Assembly: GCA_900473415.1 (NCBI GenBank)
Contig: UCLR01000015.1
Location: 1-32,419 of the forward strand
Direction of reading: 5' to 3'
DNA length: 32,419 nt
DNA from: Hyphomicrobiales bacterium
GTDB taxonomy: Bacteria > Pseudomonadota > Alphaproteobacteria > Rhizobiales > Beijerinckiaceae
This document shows, piece after piece, positions 21,854 through 31,684 of the stretch; position 1 is the first letter of the stretch; every line of letters starts with the position of its first letter. A program made the translations under genes and the position numbers. The notes beneath the pieces were generated by a model. That model was not told where the DNA came from and ran no database searches. It was given only the letters and a program-made list of their open reading frames with translations.

Positions 21854-23194
21854 TCACGAAACGCGCGGCAGCGCCTCCAGGAAGCGTGCCGGCTCGCCGC
21901 GCGAAGGATTCGTCAGCTCGCCTTCCCACATCACCTTGATGCCCCGGACATAGGTGCCGACCGGCCAGCCGTTGACCGCAACGCCATCATAAGGCGTCCA
22001 GCCACATTTCGACGCGATCCAGTCATTCGTGATCGTCTGCCGAAGCTTCAGGTCGACGATGGTGAGATCGGCGTCCCAGCCCACGGCGATGCGGCCCTTG
22101 CCTTCGAGCCCGAAGATGCGCTGCGGACCATGGCTGGTGAGGTCGACGAAGCGCTCCAGCGAAAGCCGGCCGGCATTCACATGGTCGAGCATGATCGGCA
22201 CCAGCGTCTGCACGCCCGGCATGCCGGAATGGCTGGCCGGATAGGCGTGGTGCTTCTCCTCATGGGTATGCGGCGCGTGGTCGGAGCCGAGCACGTCGAC
22301 GATGCCCTGCTCGACGCCCCACCAGATGCGCTGGCGATGGCTGTCGTCGCGGATCGGCGGATTCATCTGGGCATAGGTGCCGAGCCGCTCGTAGCAATCC
22401 GGCGCGACCAGTGTCAGATGGTTCGGCAGCACCTCGACGGTGGCGACGTCCTTGTGATCCTTGAGGAAGACCATCTCCTCAGCCGTAGAGATGTGCAGGA
22501 TATGGACGCGGGCCCCCGTCTCGCGCGCGATCCGAACCAGCCGCTTGGTGCAGGTCAGCGCCACCTCCGGCGAGCGCCAGACCGGATGGCTCGACGGATC
22601 GCCCTCGACGCGAAGACCCATGCGCTCGCGCAGCATCATCTCGTCTTCCGAATGGAAGGCGGCGCGCCTGCGCGTGCGCTTCAGGATTTCGGCCACGCCC
22701 TTGTCGTCCTCGACGAGCAGGTCGCCGGTCGAGGACCCCATGAACACCTTGATGCCGGCAGCGCCCGGCAACCGCTCCAGCTCCGCCACGTCGGTTGCGT
22801 TCTCATGCGTGCCGCCGACCCAGAAGGCGAAGTCGCAATGCATGCGATGGCGGCCGCGCCGGATCTTGTCGGCCAGCGCCTCCGGCGTCGTCGTCTGCGG
22901 AATGGTGTTCGGCATCTCGAAGACGGTCGTGACGCCGCCGAGCGCTGCCGCACGCGAGCCGGTCTCCAGATCTTCCTTGTGGTCGAGACCCGGCTCGCGG
23001 AAATGCACCTGGCTGTCGATCACGCCGGGCAGGATGTGCAGGCCGGTACAATCGACCACCTCACCGGCCGAAGCCTGCGAGAGATCGCCGAGCGCCATGA
23101 TCCTGCCGCCGGTGATGCCGAGGTCGCGCTCGCCACGACCATCCTGGTTCACCACCGTGCCGCCCTTGAGGATGACATCGTAGGTCTGGGGCAT
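21854..23194 (-). CDS. pyrC: Dihydroorotase (amidohydrolase superfamily, QxH variant)
   Basis: A 446-residue cyclic amidohydrolase. Dihydroorotase closes N-carbamoyl-aspartate to dihydroorotate in pyrimidine synthesis. Visible motifs: DSQVHFREPGLDHKEDL (residues 60-76), MPNTIPQTTT, GIKVFMGSSTGD, AFHSEDE, HILHISTAEE, the catalytic Asp in GSDHAPHTHEEK, and a C-terminal GWDADLTIVDL. The usual metal motif HxH is QVH here, as in a subgroup of annotated dihydroorotases. Dihydropyrimidinase or allantoinase activity is less likely from the REPG context. GGAGA precedes the ATG. No other pyr gene is adjacent; ygfZ diverges from it. Confidence 0.82.
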   Translation of the reverse strand: MPQTYDVILKGGTVVNQDGRGERDLGITGGRIMALGDLSQASAGEVVDCTGLHILPGVIDSQVHFREPGLDHKEDLETGSRAAALGGVTTVFEMPNTIPQTTTPEALADKIRRGRHRMHCDFAFWVGGTHENATDVAELERLPGAAGIKVFMGSSTGDLLVEDDKGVAEILKRTRRRAAFHSEDEMMLRERMGLRVEGDPSSHPVWRSPEVALTCTKRLVRIARETGARVHILHISTAEEMVFLKDHKDVATVEVLPNHLTLVAPDCYERLGTYAQMNPPIRDDSHRQRIWWGVEQGIVDVLGSDHAPHTHEEKHHAYPASHSGMPGVQTLVPIMLDHVNAGRLSLERFVDLTSHGPQRIFGLEGKGRIAVGWDADLTIVDLKLRQTITNDWIASKCGWTPYDGVAVNGWPVGTYVRGIKVMWEGELTNPSRGEPARFLEALPRVS

Positions 23195-23297
23195 GGCGGT
23201 CTCCGGGCGGTTGAGCGAGAAGCGGATGCAGCCTACCTATCGGCTGATGCGTCGCGCCGGAAGCCAAAACAGCTTTCGGGTGGCGCCAACGCATTCT

Positions 23298-23322
23298 TTC
23301 GGTTGTCGAGCCTCGACCCGAA
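23298..23322. promoter_or_regulatory. Interrupted palindrome upstream of ygfZ
   Basis: TTCGG-TT-GTCGAG-C-CTCGAC-CCGAA: a perfect 6-bp core repeat with a one-base centre, flanked by matching TTCGG/CCGAA arms. It ends 22 bases before the ygfZ start, in the 150-base divergent region shared with the dihydroorotase gene. It may be an operator or a leader hairpin; the function is unknown. Confidence 0.3.
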
Positions 23323-23344
23323 ACCAAAACTGGAACGGCTGCCC

Positions 23345-24232
23345 ATGTCCGCCACGCGATTGATAGACCGCGGCGTCATCCGCGTCAGCGGCGAGGACGC
23401 GCGGGACTTCCTGCAGAACCTCGTCACCAACGACCTGGACGCGGTGACGCCGGGACAGGCCGGTTACGGCGCGCTGCTGACACCGCAGGGCAAGATCATC
23501 TGCGATTTCTTCATCGTGGCGCTGCCGCCTGAGGATGGCGGCGGCTTCCTGCTCGATTGCCCGCTGCTGCAGACCTCCGATCTGATGAAACGCCTGAAGC
23601 TCTACAAGCTGCGCGCCAAGGTGGCGCTCGACGACCTGACCGAGGCGAGCGCGGTGCTCGCCTCTGCCGATAGCGCACCGCTGCCGGCCAATGCCGGCAT
23701 CGTCTATGAGGACCCGCGCCTGCCGGCGCTGGGCCAGCGCGCCATCACGGACGTCGCCGGCATCGACGCCCTCGTCACGGCCGAACCGGAAAGCTATCAC
23801 GCCCGCCGTGTCACGCTCGGCATCCCCGCCGGTGGCCGCGATTTCGCCTATGGCGACGCCTTCCCGCATGAGGCGCTGCTCGACCAGCTGGGTGGCGTCT
23901 CCTTCAAGAAGGGCTGCTATATCGGGCAGGAGGTCGTCTCCCGCATGCAGCATCGCGGCACCGCCCGCACCCGGGTCGTCCCCATCGCCTTTGACGGCGG
24001 CATCGCGGCCGAGTCGGGCTCCGACGCCACAGCCAGCGGCAAGCTGCTCGGCACGATCGGCACCGCAGCGGATGGCCGCGCGCTCGCCATGCTCCGGCTC
24101 GACCGGCTGGCCGATGCGCTTGGCTCGGGCGAGACGCCGATGGGCGGTGGACTCGCCTTCCATCTCGCGGAGAAGCCCGGCTTCATCCGCTTCCCCTTCC
24201 CCGGAGAACCGGACTTCGGAGCCGCCGCATGA
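23345..24232 (+). CDS. ygfZ: YgfZ/GcvT domain protein (folate-binding Fe-S cluster/tRNA modification factor)
   Basis: A 295-residue folate-binding protein related to GcvT. YgfZ supports assembly or repair of certain iron-sulfur enzymes such as MiaB. Recognised by RGVIRVSGEDARDFLQNLVTND near the N-terminus, ALLTPQGKIICDFF, and the signature KGCYIGQEVVSRMQHRG containing the conserved Cys (KGCYxGQE). ATG 23345 gives the normal length; the frame is open far upstream only as antisense to the dihydroorotase gene. The stop overlaps the start of tag (ATGA), making a ygfZ-tag-HD operon. Confidence 0.92.
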   Translation: MSATRLIDRGVIRVSGEDARDFLQNLVTNDLDAVTPGQAGYGALLTPQGKIICDFFIVALPPEDGGGFLLDCPLLQTSDLMKRLKLYKLRAKVALDDLTEASAVLASADSAPLPANAGIVYEDPRLPALGQRAITDVAGIDALVTAEPESYHARRVTLGIPAGGRDFAYGDAFPHEALLDQLGGVSFKKGCYIGQEVVSRMQHRGTARTRVVPIAFDGGIAAESGSDATASGKLLGTIGTAADGRALAMLRLDRLADALGSGETPMGGGLAFHLAEKPGFIRFPFPGEPDFGAAA

Positions 24233-24891
24233 GCGAGGCCACCATCGTGAGCGAGGCAAACATCTCGACTGAAGAACGCATCGCCATCCAGGGTCCCGAC
24301 GGCAAGTTCCGCTGCCGCTGGCCGGGCACCGATCCGCTCTATCTCGCCTACCACGACACCGAATGGGGCGTGCCGGAGTATGATTCCCGGGCCCTCTGGG
24401 AGAAGCTGATCCTGGACGGTTTCCAGGCCGGCCTCTCCTGGATCACGATCCTCAGGAAGCGCGACGCCTTCCGCGCGGGCTTCGCCGGCTTCGAGCCGGA
24501 GACGGTCGCACGCTTCACGGAGGCTGATGTCCTGCGCCTGCTGGCCGACCCGGGCATCATCCGCCACCGCGGCAAGATCGAGGGCACGATCAAGAGCGCA
24601 CAAGCCTATCTCAGGATCAGCGAGCGCGAGCCCTTCGCCGATTTTCTCTGGAAGCATCTCGACGGCCGCGTGCTGCAGAACAGCTTCCGGACCCAGAACG
24701 AGGTGCCGCCACAGACCAAGCTGTCCGAGGGGATCGCGAAGGAGCTGAAGAAGGCCGGCTTCACCTTCTGCGGCCCGACCATCGTCTACGCCTTCATGGA
24801 GGCCTGCGGGCTGGTCAACGACCACCTCACCGGCTGCTTCCGCTACAGCGAGTGCGCGGCGCTCGCCCGCGACACGCGCCCCGCCGCCTGA
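24229..24891 (+). CDS. tag: DNA-3-methyladenine glycosylase I
   Basis: A 220-residue base-excision repair enzyme that removes 3-methyladenine from alkylated DNA. After an N-terminal extension of about 25 residues come the zinc-site Cys in KFRCRWPG, YHDTEWGVPEYDSRALWEKLILDGFQAGLSW with the zinc-site His, then IIRHRGKIEGTIKSA, FRTQNEVPPQT, and the C-terminal GFTFCGPTIVYAFMEACGLVNDHLTGC. The start overlaps the ygfZ stop by four bases and the stop overlaps the next ATG by one base (TGATG). Confidence 0.95.
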   Translation: MSEATIVSEANISTEERIAIQGPDGKFRCRWPGTDPLYLAYHDTEWGVPEYDSRALWEKLILDGFQAGLSWITILRKRDAFRAGFAGFEPETVARFTEADVLRLLADPGIIRHRGKIEGTIKSAQAYLRISEREPFADFLWKHLDGRVLQNSFRTQNEVPPQTKLSEGIAKELKKAGFTFCGPTIVYAFMEACGLVNDHLTGCFRYSECAALARDTRPAA

Positions 24892-25517
24892 TGGCCCGCA
24901 AGCCCGAAGCGCCGCGTGCCTGGCAACGCATGCTCTCGGGGCGGCGGCTCGACCTGCTCGACCCCTCGCCGCTCGACGTCGAGATCGAGGACATCGCCCA
25001 CGGCCTCGCTCGCGTCGCCCGCTGGAACGGCCAGACGCGCGGCGCGCATTCTCTCTCGGTCGCGCAGCACTGCCTGCTGGTCGAGGCCATCGCGGGCCAT
25101 CTGAACCCGGACTGGAGCCGCGAGTGGCGGCTGATGGCGCTGCTGCACGACGCGCCCGAATACGTCATCGGCGACATGATCTCGCCGTTCAAGGTGGTGA
25201 TGGGCGACGCGTACAAGAGCGTTGAGCTGCGTCTTCTGACTGCCATCCACTTGCGCTTCGGCCTGCCGGCGGCGACGCCCGCGCTGCAGAAGCGCAAGAC
25301 CAAGGAGGCCGACACGATCGCCGCCTTCTTCGAGGCGACCCGCCTCGCCGGCTTCGGCCGCGAGGAGGCGCTGAAATTCTTCGGCCGGCCGCAACCGCTG
25401 CCGGCCGATGTCCTTGCCTGGCTCGAACCGCTCGACACCGAGGCGGCGCAAGCGCGCTTCCTCGCGCGCTTCGCCGAACTCGCCGCCGGTCCTACTGCGT
25501 CAGGCGCACCGCGCTGA
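24891..25517 (+). CDS. HD-domain hydrolase, YfbR-like (5'-deoxynucleotidase-type)
   Basis: A 208-residue HD phosphohydrolase. The metal-binding residues are seen in HSLSVAQHC, the paired LLHDAPEYVIGD and, further on, KEADTIAAFFEA, in the arrangement of YfbR-type 5'-deoxynucleotidases, which dephosphorylate deoxynucleoside monophosphates. It starts at ATG 24891, one base inside tag, so it belongs to the ygfZ-tag operon; a link to nucleotide pools and repair is reasonable but inferred. Its last 26 bases overlap the convergent TadG-like gene. Confidence 0.85.
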   Translation: MARKPEAPRAWQRMLSGRRLDLLDPSPLDVEIEDIAHGLARVARWNGQTRGAHSLSVAQHCLLVEAIAGHLNPDWSREWRLMALLHDAPEYVIGDMISPFKVVMGDAYKSVELRLLTAIHLRFGLPAATPALQKRKTKEADTIAAFFEATRLAGFGREEALKFFGRPQPLPADVLAWLEPLDTEAAQARFLARFAELAAGPTASGAPR

Positions 25518-26790
25518 TCTCGGCGGCGATCGCCTTGAAGATCGGATCGAGCTGCGAGGCGTCCTGCACGTTGTAGTACATGGCTGGCGTGCTGGCGCAT
25601 CCCTTGAGCAGGGCTTCATCGCCATTGATCACGCGGATCGTATAGAGGTTGATGCCGGCTGCCTTGATGTTCGTGCAGGCCAGCTTCGTGCGCGCGTCGA
25701 TGTCGTCGCCATTGGTGGTGAAGCGGTTCTGTGTGTTGTCGCCGTCCGTCAGCAGGATCATGTACTTCTTCAGCCGCGGCTCGGTCGCAGGCTTCGCCTC
25801 GGTGAAGGGCGCGTCCGGCGTCAAGGTGGCCCAACCCCAGACGGCGCCGATCGTGACGTTCGTGTTGCCGACGGGCGTCATGCTGTCGATGCGCTGCTCG
25901 AGCGCGGTCCAGTCGGACGACAGAGGCATGACCTCCGCGAGGGTCGACTGGCCGCACCAGTACGCCGGGTACTGCTGGGCGCTCGCCGAGTAACTTCCGG
26001 CATCCTTCGTATCGTAGTCCATGTCGCGGTCGGCGATGCAGCCCTGAGCCGTGGTCGCCCAGGTCGCCTTCGTCATCGTCTCGGTATCACAGACCTGCGT
26101 CTTTTTCCCATTGACGGTCACGTTGCGGCAATTGACGTCGCGCGTCATGCCGTAGCGAATCCACTCGGCATCCTTCCAGCTGCGCGCCAGTCGGACCTGC
26201 GTATTGAACGGCACAATCGAGATCTTGATCTGGTCGGCATCGAGCGCCGCATCCTTCATGATCTTGAGCAGGCTCTTCGACGCCGTCTTCAACGCGGTCA
26301 TCTTGCCCGAGGAGTCCATCGAGCCGGTATTGTCGAGCGCCAGCGCGAGTTCGATCGTATTGGTGCCCCAGGTCGACTGGGCGTTGCTGCCTACGGGCAT
26401 GTATTGTGTGCCGAGAACACGCGCGATGGTCGTCGGCACGTTGGCGTTGGCCGCGATCTTGATGGTGCGCGCCGTGCGATCGATCGTCACCGTGGCGCTG
26501 CTGAAGTCGTTCTTCGCCTCGGCCGGAAGATTGTCGCGGATCCAGGAATCGATCCGCTGCTTGAGCTGCGCGTCGGTCAATTTCTGCGCATCGCGGGCCG
26601 CCATCAGCGAAGCGGCATCGATCGCCGAGCTTAGCGCCTGGCGAACGTTGCTGGCGCGCGAATAGTCCACTGTGACGCCGACAACGCCCATCAACGGAAC
26701 GATGGCAAGCCCGGTCATGACCAGCACGTTCCCGCGCCTGTCCCGCCCGAACCGCCGCACCATCTCAATGAGGGAAGCGATCTTGAACAT
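25492..26790 (-). CDS. TadG-like pilus assembly protein with VWA domain
   Basis: A 432-residue exported or membrane-anchored protein. The N-terminal TadE/TadG-type segment (about 15-45: RRGNVLVMTGLAIVPLMGVVG) precedes the Flp-like DYSRASNVRQALSSAIDAASLMAAR. A von Willebrand A domain follows (about 150-425), with a MIDAS of the form DNTGSM and a later LLTDGDN. Cysteine pairs in the insert (VNCRN, QVCDT, QGCIA, YWCGQ) suggest disulfides, fitting a periplasmic or surface location. Such proteins act in tight-adherence pili or surface adhesion. No other tad/flp gene is in the window, so it is an orphan copy. Its stop TAG overlaps the convergent HD gene by 26 bases. Confidence 0.87.
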   Translation of the reverse strand: MFKIASLIEMVRRFGRDRRGNVLVMTGLAIVPLMGVVGVTVDYSRASNVRQALSSAIDAASLMAARDAQKLTDAQLKQRIDSWIRDNLPAEAKNDFSSATVTIDRTARTIKIAANANVPTTIARVLGTQYMPVGSNAQSTWGTNTIELALALDNTGSMDSSGKMTALKTASKSLLKIMKDAALDADQIKISIVPFNTQVRLARSWKDAEWIRYGMTRDVNCRNVTVNGKKTQVCDTETMTKATWATTAQGCIADRDMDYDTKDAGSYSASAQQYPAYWCGQSTLAEVMPLSSDWTALEQRIDSMTPVGNTNVTIGAVWGWATLTPDAPFTEAKPATEPRLKKYMILLTDGDNTQNRFTTNGDDIDARTKLACTNIKAAGINLYTIRVINGDEALLKGCASTPAMYYNVQDASQLDPIFKAIAAEISAVRLTQ

Positions 26791-27094
26791 GGCATCTCAC
26801 CCCCGAGCCGAATTGCCGTATTCGACTGGGAGAACGTGGCGGCCGGAGCTTACGAATTACTGAAGCCGACTTACGGAACTCGGGCCTTTCTCCATTTTTC
26901 CACGGCGGAAGCGCTGGTTTGGTGGCATGGCGCGCTTGTTGGCCCAGGCTCGCGATCACGGATCGTACGGGCGGCGCAGGTCTCCTACATCGCAATTATT
27001 TCCATTCTGGAACAGGTGATCGTCATCCTTTCCGCATTTCGAAAAAACGAATTCCGCGGGATGATCGTTGTCATCAGAGATTGGAGGAAGAGCC
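26791..27094. other. 304-bp divergent control region between tadG-like gene and malate synthase
   Basis: No gene is seen; a plus-strand frame starting at 26836 has no ribosome-binding site and runs into malate synthase out of frame. The right half is AT-richer than its surroundings. It contains an inverted repeat ATTTCG-AAAAAA-CGAAT (27036-27052, one base of asymmetry) and a direct repeat of TGATCGT...ATC (near 27017 and 27062), either of which may bind a regulator of the glyoxylate gene. No confident promoter hexamers. Confidence 0.4.
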
Positions 27095-28702
<1,608 letters not shown>

Positions 28703-28740
28703 GCTGATATCGCGCAGCTATCACGAAGCTGGCAGCCTTC

Positions 28741-28774
28741 AGCCGCTCCCCTCAAAGGGAGCGGCTTCGTTTTT
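28741..28774 (+). terminator. Terminator of malate synthase
   Basis: Perfect 10-bp stem AGCCGCTCCC/GGGAGCGGCT (28741-28750 with 28757-28766), loop CTCAAA, then TCGTTTTT. It begins 38 bases after the stop codon. Confidence 0.9.
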
Positions 28775-28947
28775 GCGGGCCGTCTCGGCCCGCCACCTTT
28801 TTGACATTCCAACACCGGACGCGCTCAGCTTCCGGCGTCGTGCCGCGATTCGCCGCCTGTCGGGCGCTGCCTCCCACGTTTTCGCCACGACGCCGCCGGA
28901 AGCTCTGCCTGATCGAATCGCCGCCACCGGAGTGTCATTTGAAGCCC

Positions 28948-29511
28948 ATGGAGTTCATGCCGAGCCTCGTCGAGGCCGTCGACCGCTATCGCGCCGAAAT
29001 CGCCGGCTCCCACGAACATCTCTCGCTACTGCGCTGGCAGATCGGGCAGGGCCATGCGCTCGACAAGCGCGAGACCTTCCCCGGTCATGTCACCACCAGC
29101 GCGTTCGTGCTCTCGCCCGATCATGCCCGCGTGCTGCTGATCGACCATGTCGTCATCGGCCGCTGGCTCCAGCCGGGCGGGCATTGGGAGGAGGCCGAGC
29201 GCTTCCACAACTCGGCGGCGCGCGAAGCGGTCGAGGAGACCGGCGTGCAGGGTCTTGTCCTCCATCCCTGGCATCGCGACGCCGATGTCCCCTTCGCAAT
29301 CGACAGCCATGACGTGCCGGGCAAGCCGGCCCGTGGCGAACCGGCCCATGTCCATCACGACCTGCAGTATCTCTTCCTCGCCGATCCGAGCCGGCCGCTC
29401 GTCGTCCAGGTCGAGGAGGTGCATGCCGCCGTTTGGAAGCCGGTCGAGGAACTGGCCGCCATCGCGCCCCGTGCGCTGGCGCGGATTGCGATGCTGACGC
29501 CGCCGGGCTGA
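28948..29511 (+). CDS. NUDIX hydrolase
   Basis: A 187-residue NUDIX protein, unlike the one at 18092. The complete Nudix box reads GGHWEEAERFHNSA followed by AREAVEETGV. Before it lie HVTTSAFVLSPDHARVLLIDH and RWLQPGG, and after it the metal-rich HVHHDLQYLFLA. The start is uncertain: ATG 28948 is used, but TTG 28939 has GGAG at better spacing and would add three residues. The frame is open further upstream to 28801 without family similarity. The gene stands alone after the malate synthase terminator. The substrate is unknown. Confidence 0.87.
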   Translation: MEFMPSLVEAVDRYRAEIAGSHEHLSLLRWQIGQGHALDKRETFPGHVTTSAFVLSPDHARVLLIDHVVIGRWLQPGGHWEEAERFHNSAAREAVEETGVQGLVLHPWHRDADVPFAIDSHDVPGKPARGEPAHVHHDLQYLFLADPSRPLVVQVEEVHAAVWKPVEELAAIAPRALARIAMLTPPG

Positions 29512-29544
29512 CGGGCTCGCCGCCTTTTCTGTTGCCATTCTAAT

Positions 29545-29574
29545 TTGTTGTGGCGGCGCAACATGTAACATTAT
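29545..29574 (+). promoter_or_regulatory. Possible promoter of the first outer-membrane barrel gene
   Basis: TTGTTG (29545-29550), 18 bases, then CATTAT (29569-29574), in an unusually AT-rich stretch between genes. It lies about 130 bases before the barrel gene start. It is only a motif match. Confidence 0.3.
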
Positions 29575-29707
29575 TTCATTTCGGAGTGTCATCGGCCTCT
29601 CGCGCGGAGAAGCCGGGCGCGGCAGGTTGCCAATCAGGCAGCCTGCCCGCTGCGAATGATTCGCTCCGGGCAAATCTGGGCCGCCGTCTCTCAACGGAAT
29701 GGCGCCC

Positions 29708-30622
29708 ATGTCGTTTGCCTCGATCGCCTCGAAGTCTCTTGCCCTCGCCCTTCTCGCCGGCACTGCGGCCACGGCGATGGCCGCCGACCTCCCCTCCCGC
29801 AAGAGCGCTTCTGCCGCGCCGGCGCCCGCCGTCTCCGCCTGCGCCGAGAGCGAGGGCATTCCGACTGACGCCTTCGGCTTCACCACCGGCTCCGACGTGG
29901 CCGATGTCGGCTCCTTCGGGCCGAGCCTGACCTATGGCGGCGCCTATGGCACGCGCGTCGGCACCTCCAACGGCCACGGGCTGACGCTGCAGGGCTCCTA
30001 TGGCCTCTTCCCCTGCTTCGAGATCGGCCCTTACGTCCTCGGCAGCTTCATCAATGCCTCGGCCGGCGGCGTCAGTGCCGACGAGCGCACCTACGGCGCC
30101 GGCGTTGAGATGAAGTACAAGCTGCTCGGCCGCGACATGCATGGGCTCGGCCTCACCCTCGTCATCGATCCGAGCGCCACCCGCATCGATCCCGAAGGCG
30201 CCGGCCGCTTCACCAGCTACAACACCGGCATCCGCCTCTTCGCCGACAAGACGCTGATCCCGAACACGCTCTATGCCGCGATCAACCTGTCGCAGGATCT
30301 GACCTGGACCGGCCCCTCGCCTTATGGCCGCTCCTCGACCTTCACCGTTGCCGGCTCGCTCGCCTGGCAGATGCAGGAAGGGCTCTATCTCAGCGGCGAG
30401 GTCCGCCACATGCGCGCCCATAACGACCTCGGCTTCGGCAATGAAGCCGGCTATGCCACCTATGTCGGCCCCGGCGTCTTCTGGCAGGCGACGAAGCAGC
30501 TCGCGATCTCGGCCGCCTACAACATCCAGGTGGCCGGCAAGGCCAAGGGCGAGCCCGGCGACCTCGACCTGACCAACTTCAGCCAGCACCTCGTCAAGGT
30601 GAAGCTGGGCTACAGCTTCTGA
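29708..30622 (+). CDS. Outer-membrane beta-barrel protein, copy 1
   Basis: A 304-residue exported protein. A signal peptide (SKSLALALLAGTAATAMA, cleavage near AMA-AD) is followed by a short linker and a domain of alternating amphipathic strands, rich in Gly, Tyr and Ser. It ends in LGYSF: the terminal Phe is the usual signal for outer-membrane barrel insertion. Two Cys (SACAES, FPCFE) are conserved in the paralogue. Recognisable blocks are PTDAFGFTTGSDVADVG, LQGSYGLFPCFEIG and VGPGVFWQATKQLAIS. ATG 29699, three codons upstream, is an alternative start. The specific function is unknown; a pore or surface protein is likely. A terminator-like hairpin separates it from its tandem paralogue. Confidence 0.8.
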   Translation: MSFASIASKSLALALLAGTAATAMAADLPSRKSASAAPAPAVSACAESEGIPTDAFGFTTGSDVADVGSFGPSLTYGGAYGTRVGTSNGHGLTLQGSYGLFPCFEIGPYVLGSFINASAGGVSADERTYGAGVEMKYKLLGRDMHGLGLTLVIDPSATRIDPEGAGRFTSYNTGIRLFADKTLIPNTLYAAINLSQDLTWTGPSPYGRSSTFTVAGSLAWQMQEGLYLSGEVRHMRAHNDLGFGNEAGYATYVGPGVFWQATKQLAISAAYNIQVAGKAKGEPGDLDLTNFSQHLVKVKLGYSF

Positions 30623-30708
30623 CGCCCCGCGCGAACCATTAACCGCGCTCGCTGGAAGCAGTCCTTCGGCGCAGTTTTCATCCCGTTCTTCACGCCGACT
30701 TAACGTAG

Positions 30709-30738
30709 CGGCAGGCCTTCTCGCGAGGCCTGCCGTTT
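30709..30738 (+). terminator. Terminator-like hairpin between the two barrel genes
   Basis: Perfect 10-bp stem CGGCAGGCCT/AGGCCTGCCG (30709-30718 with 30726-30735), 7-base loop, followed by TTTCG. It ends 12 bases before the TTG start of the second gene, and the ribosome-binding site GGAAG follows directly, so it may also control translation or read-through. Confidence 0.6.
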
Positions 30739-30750
30739 CGGAAGTCGACC

Positions 30751-31641
30751 TTGGCTGATCACACCCTGACCTTCGCGCTCGCACTCGGCCTGTTGGCCTT
30801 GGCGGCAACCCATGCCGAAGCCTTCGAGGCCCAGCCCGAACCCGAGACCGCCAGCGTCTGTGACGATCTCGACGATGCCCCCACGGACGCCTTCGGCTTC
30901 ACCGACGGCTCCGGCATCGCCGATCTAGGCCGCGGCAGCCTCGGACTTACACTCGGTGGCAATGCCGGCGTGCGGGAGGGGCGCTCGCTCAGCCGCCACG
31001 GCACGCTCCAGGGCTCTTACGGCCTCCTGCCCTGCCTCGAGGTCAGCACCTCTCTCTTCGGCGGCACGACACGCTCGACCATCGCCCGGGAACGCCTGAA
31101 GGACCGGAGCCACGGCGGCAGCTTTGAGGCCAAGTACCGGCTGCTCAGCCACCGCGATCACGGGCTCGGGCTCAGCCTCGGCGTCGAGACCGGCCTCGAG
31201 CGCAACGACGACAGGCTTACCGGCCAGTTCTCCAGCTACAACACGGCGTTCAAACTCCTCGCCGACCGCATCATCATACCTGGCACGCTCTATGGCGCCG
31301 TCAACGTCTCGCACAACCTGATCTGGAATGGCCCCGAGCCATATCAGCGCAGCGCGACCACGGCGGTCGGCGGCTCGCTCGCCTGGCAGGTCCGCCCGGG
31401 CATCTATCTCAGCGGCGAGATCCGCCATCTGCGCCAGCAGAATTCCTTGGGCCTCGGCAACCATGCCGGCCACGCCACCTTCATGGGGCCCGGCATCTAC
31501 TGGCAGGCGACGGAAGAACTGGCGGTCTCGGTCGCCTACAACGTCCAGGTAGCCGGGCATGAGCGGGGCCGCGACCGCCCGCTCGACCTGACCAACTTCA
31601 GCCGCCATCTCGCCCAGATCGACATCGGCTGGAGCTTCTGA
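30751..31641 (+). CDS. Outer-membrane beta-barrel protein, copy 2
   Basis: A 296-residue tandem paralogue of the preceding gene. A signal peptide (FALALGLLALAATHAEA) precedes PTDAFGFTDGSGIADLG, LQGSYGLLPCLEV, GSLAWQVRPGIYLSGEIRHL, GPGIYWQATEELAVSVAYNVQVAG and the barrel-type C-terminus DIGWSF. Similarity is high along the whole length, about half identical by eye, with divergent extracellular-loop-like segments (for example RERLKDRSHGG). The start is TTG 30751, with GGAAG 6 bases upstream and no nearby ATG. Expression may depend on read-through of the hairpin just upstream. Confidence 0.8.
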   Translation: MADHTLTFALALGLLALAATHAEAFEAQPEPETASVCDDLDDAPTDAFGFTDGSGIADLGRGSLGLTLGGNAGVREGRSLSRHGTLQGSYGLLPCLEVSTSLFGGTTRSTIARERLKDRSHGGSFEAKYRLLSHRDHGLGLSLGVETGLERNDDRLTGQFSSYNTAFKLLADRIIIPGTLYGAVNVSHNLIWNGPEPYQRSATTAVGGSLAWQVRPGIYLSGEIRHLRQQNSLGLGNHAGHATFMGPGIYWQATEELAVSVAYNVQVAGHERGRDRPLDLTNFSRHLAQIDIGWSF

Positions 31642-31684
31642 GCCGAGCCGCCTCCCGCGGAGCGTCGCAGCGCTCACCCTATCG

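Noticed and set aside
21632..23344. A long N-terminal extension of ygfZ
   Set aside because: The extension is antisense to the dihydroorotase and DGPF genes; family length and ATG 23345 fit without it.
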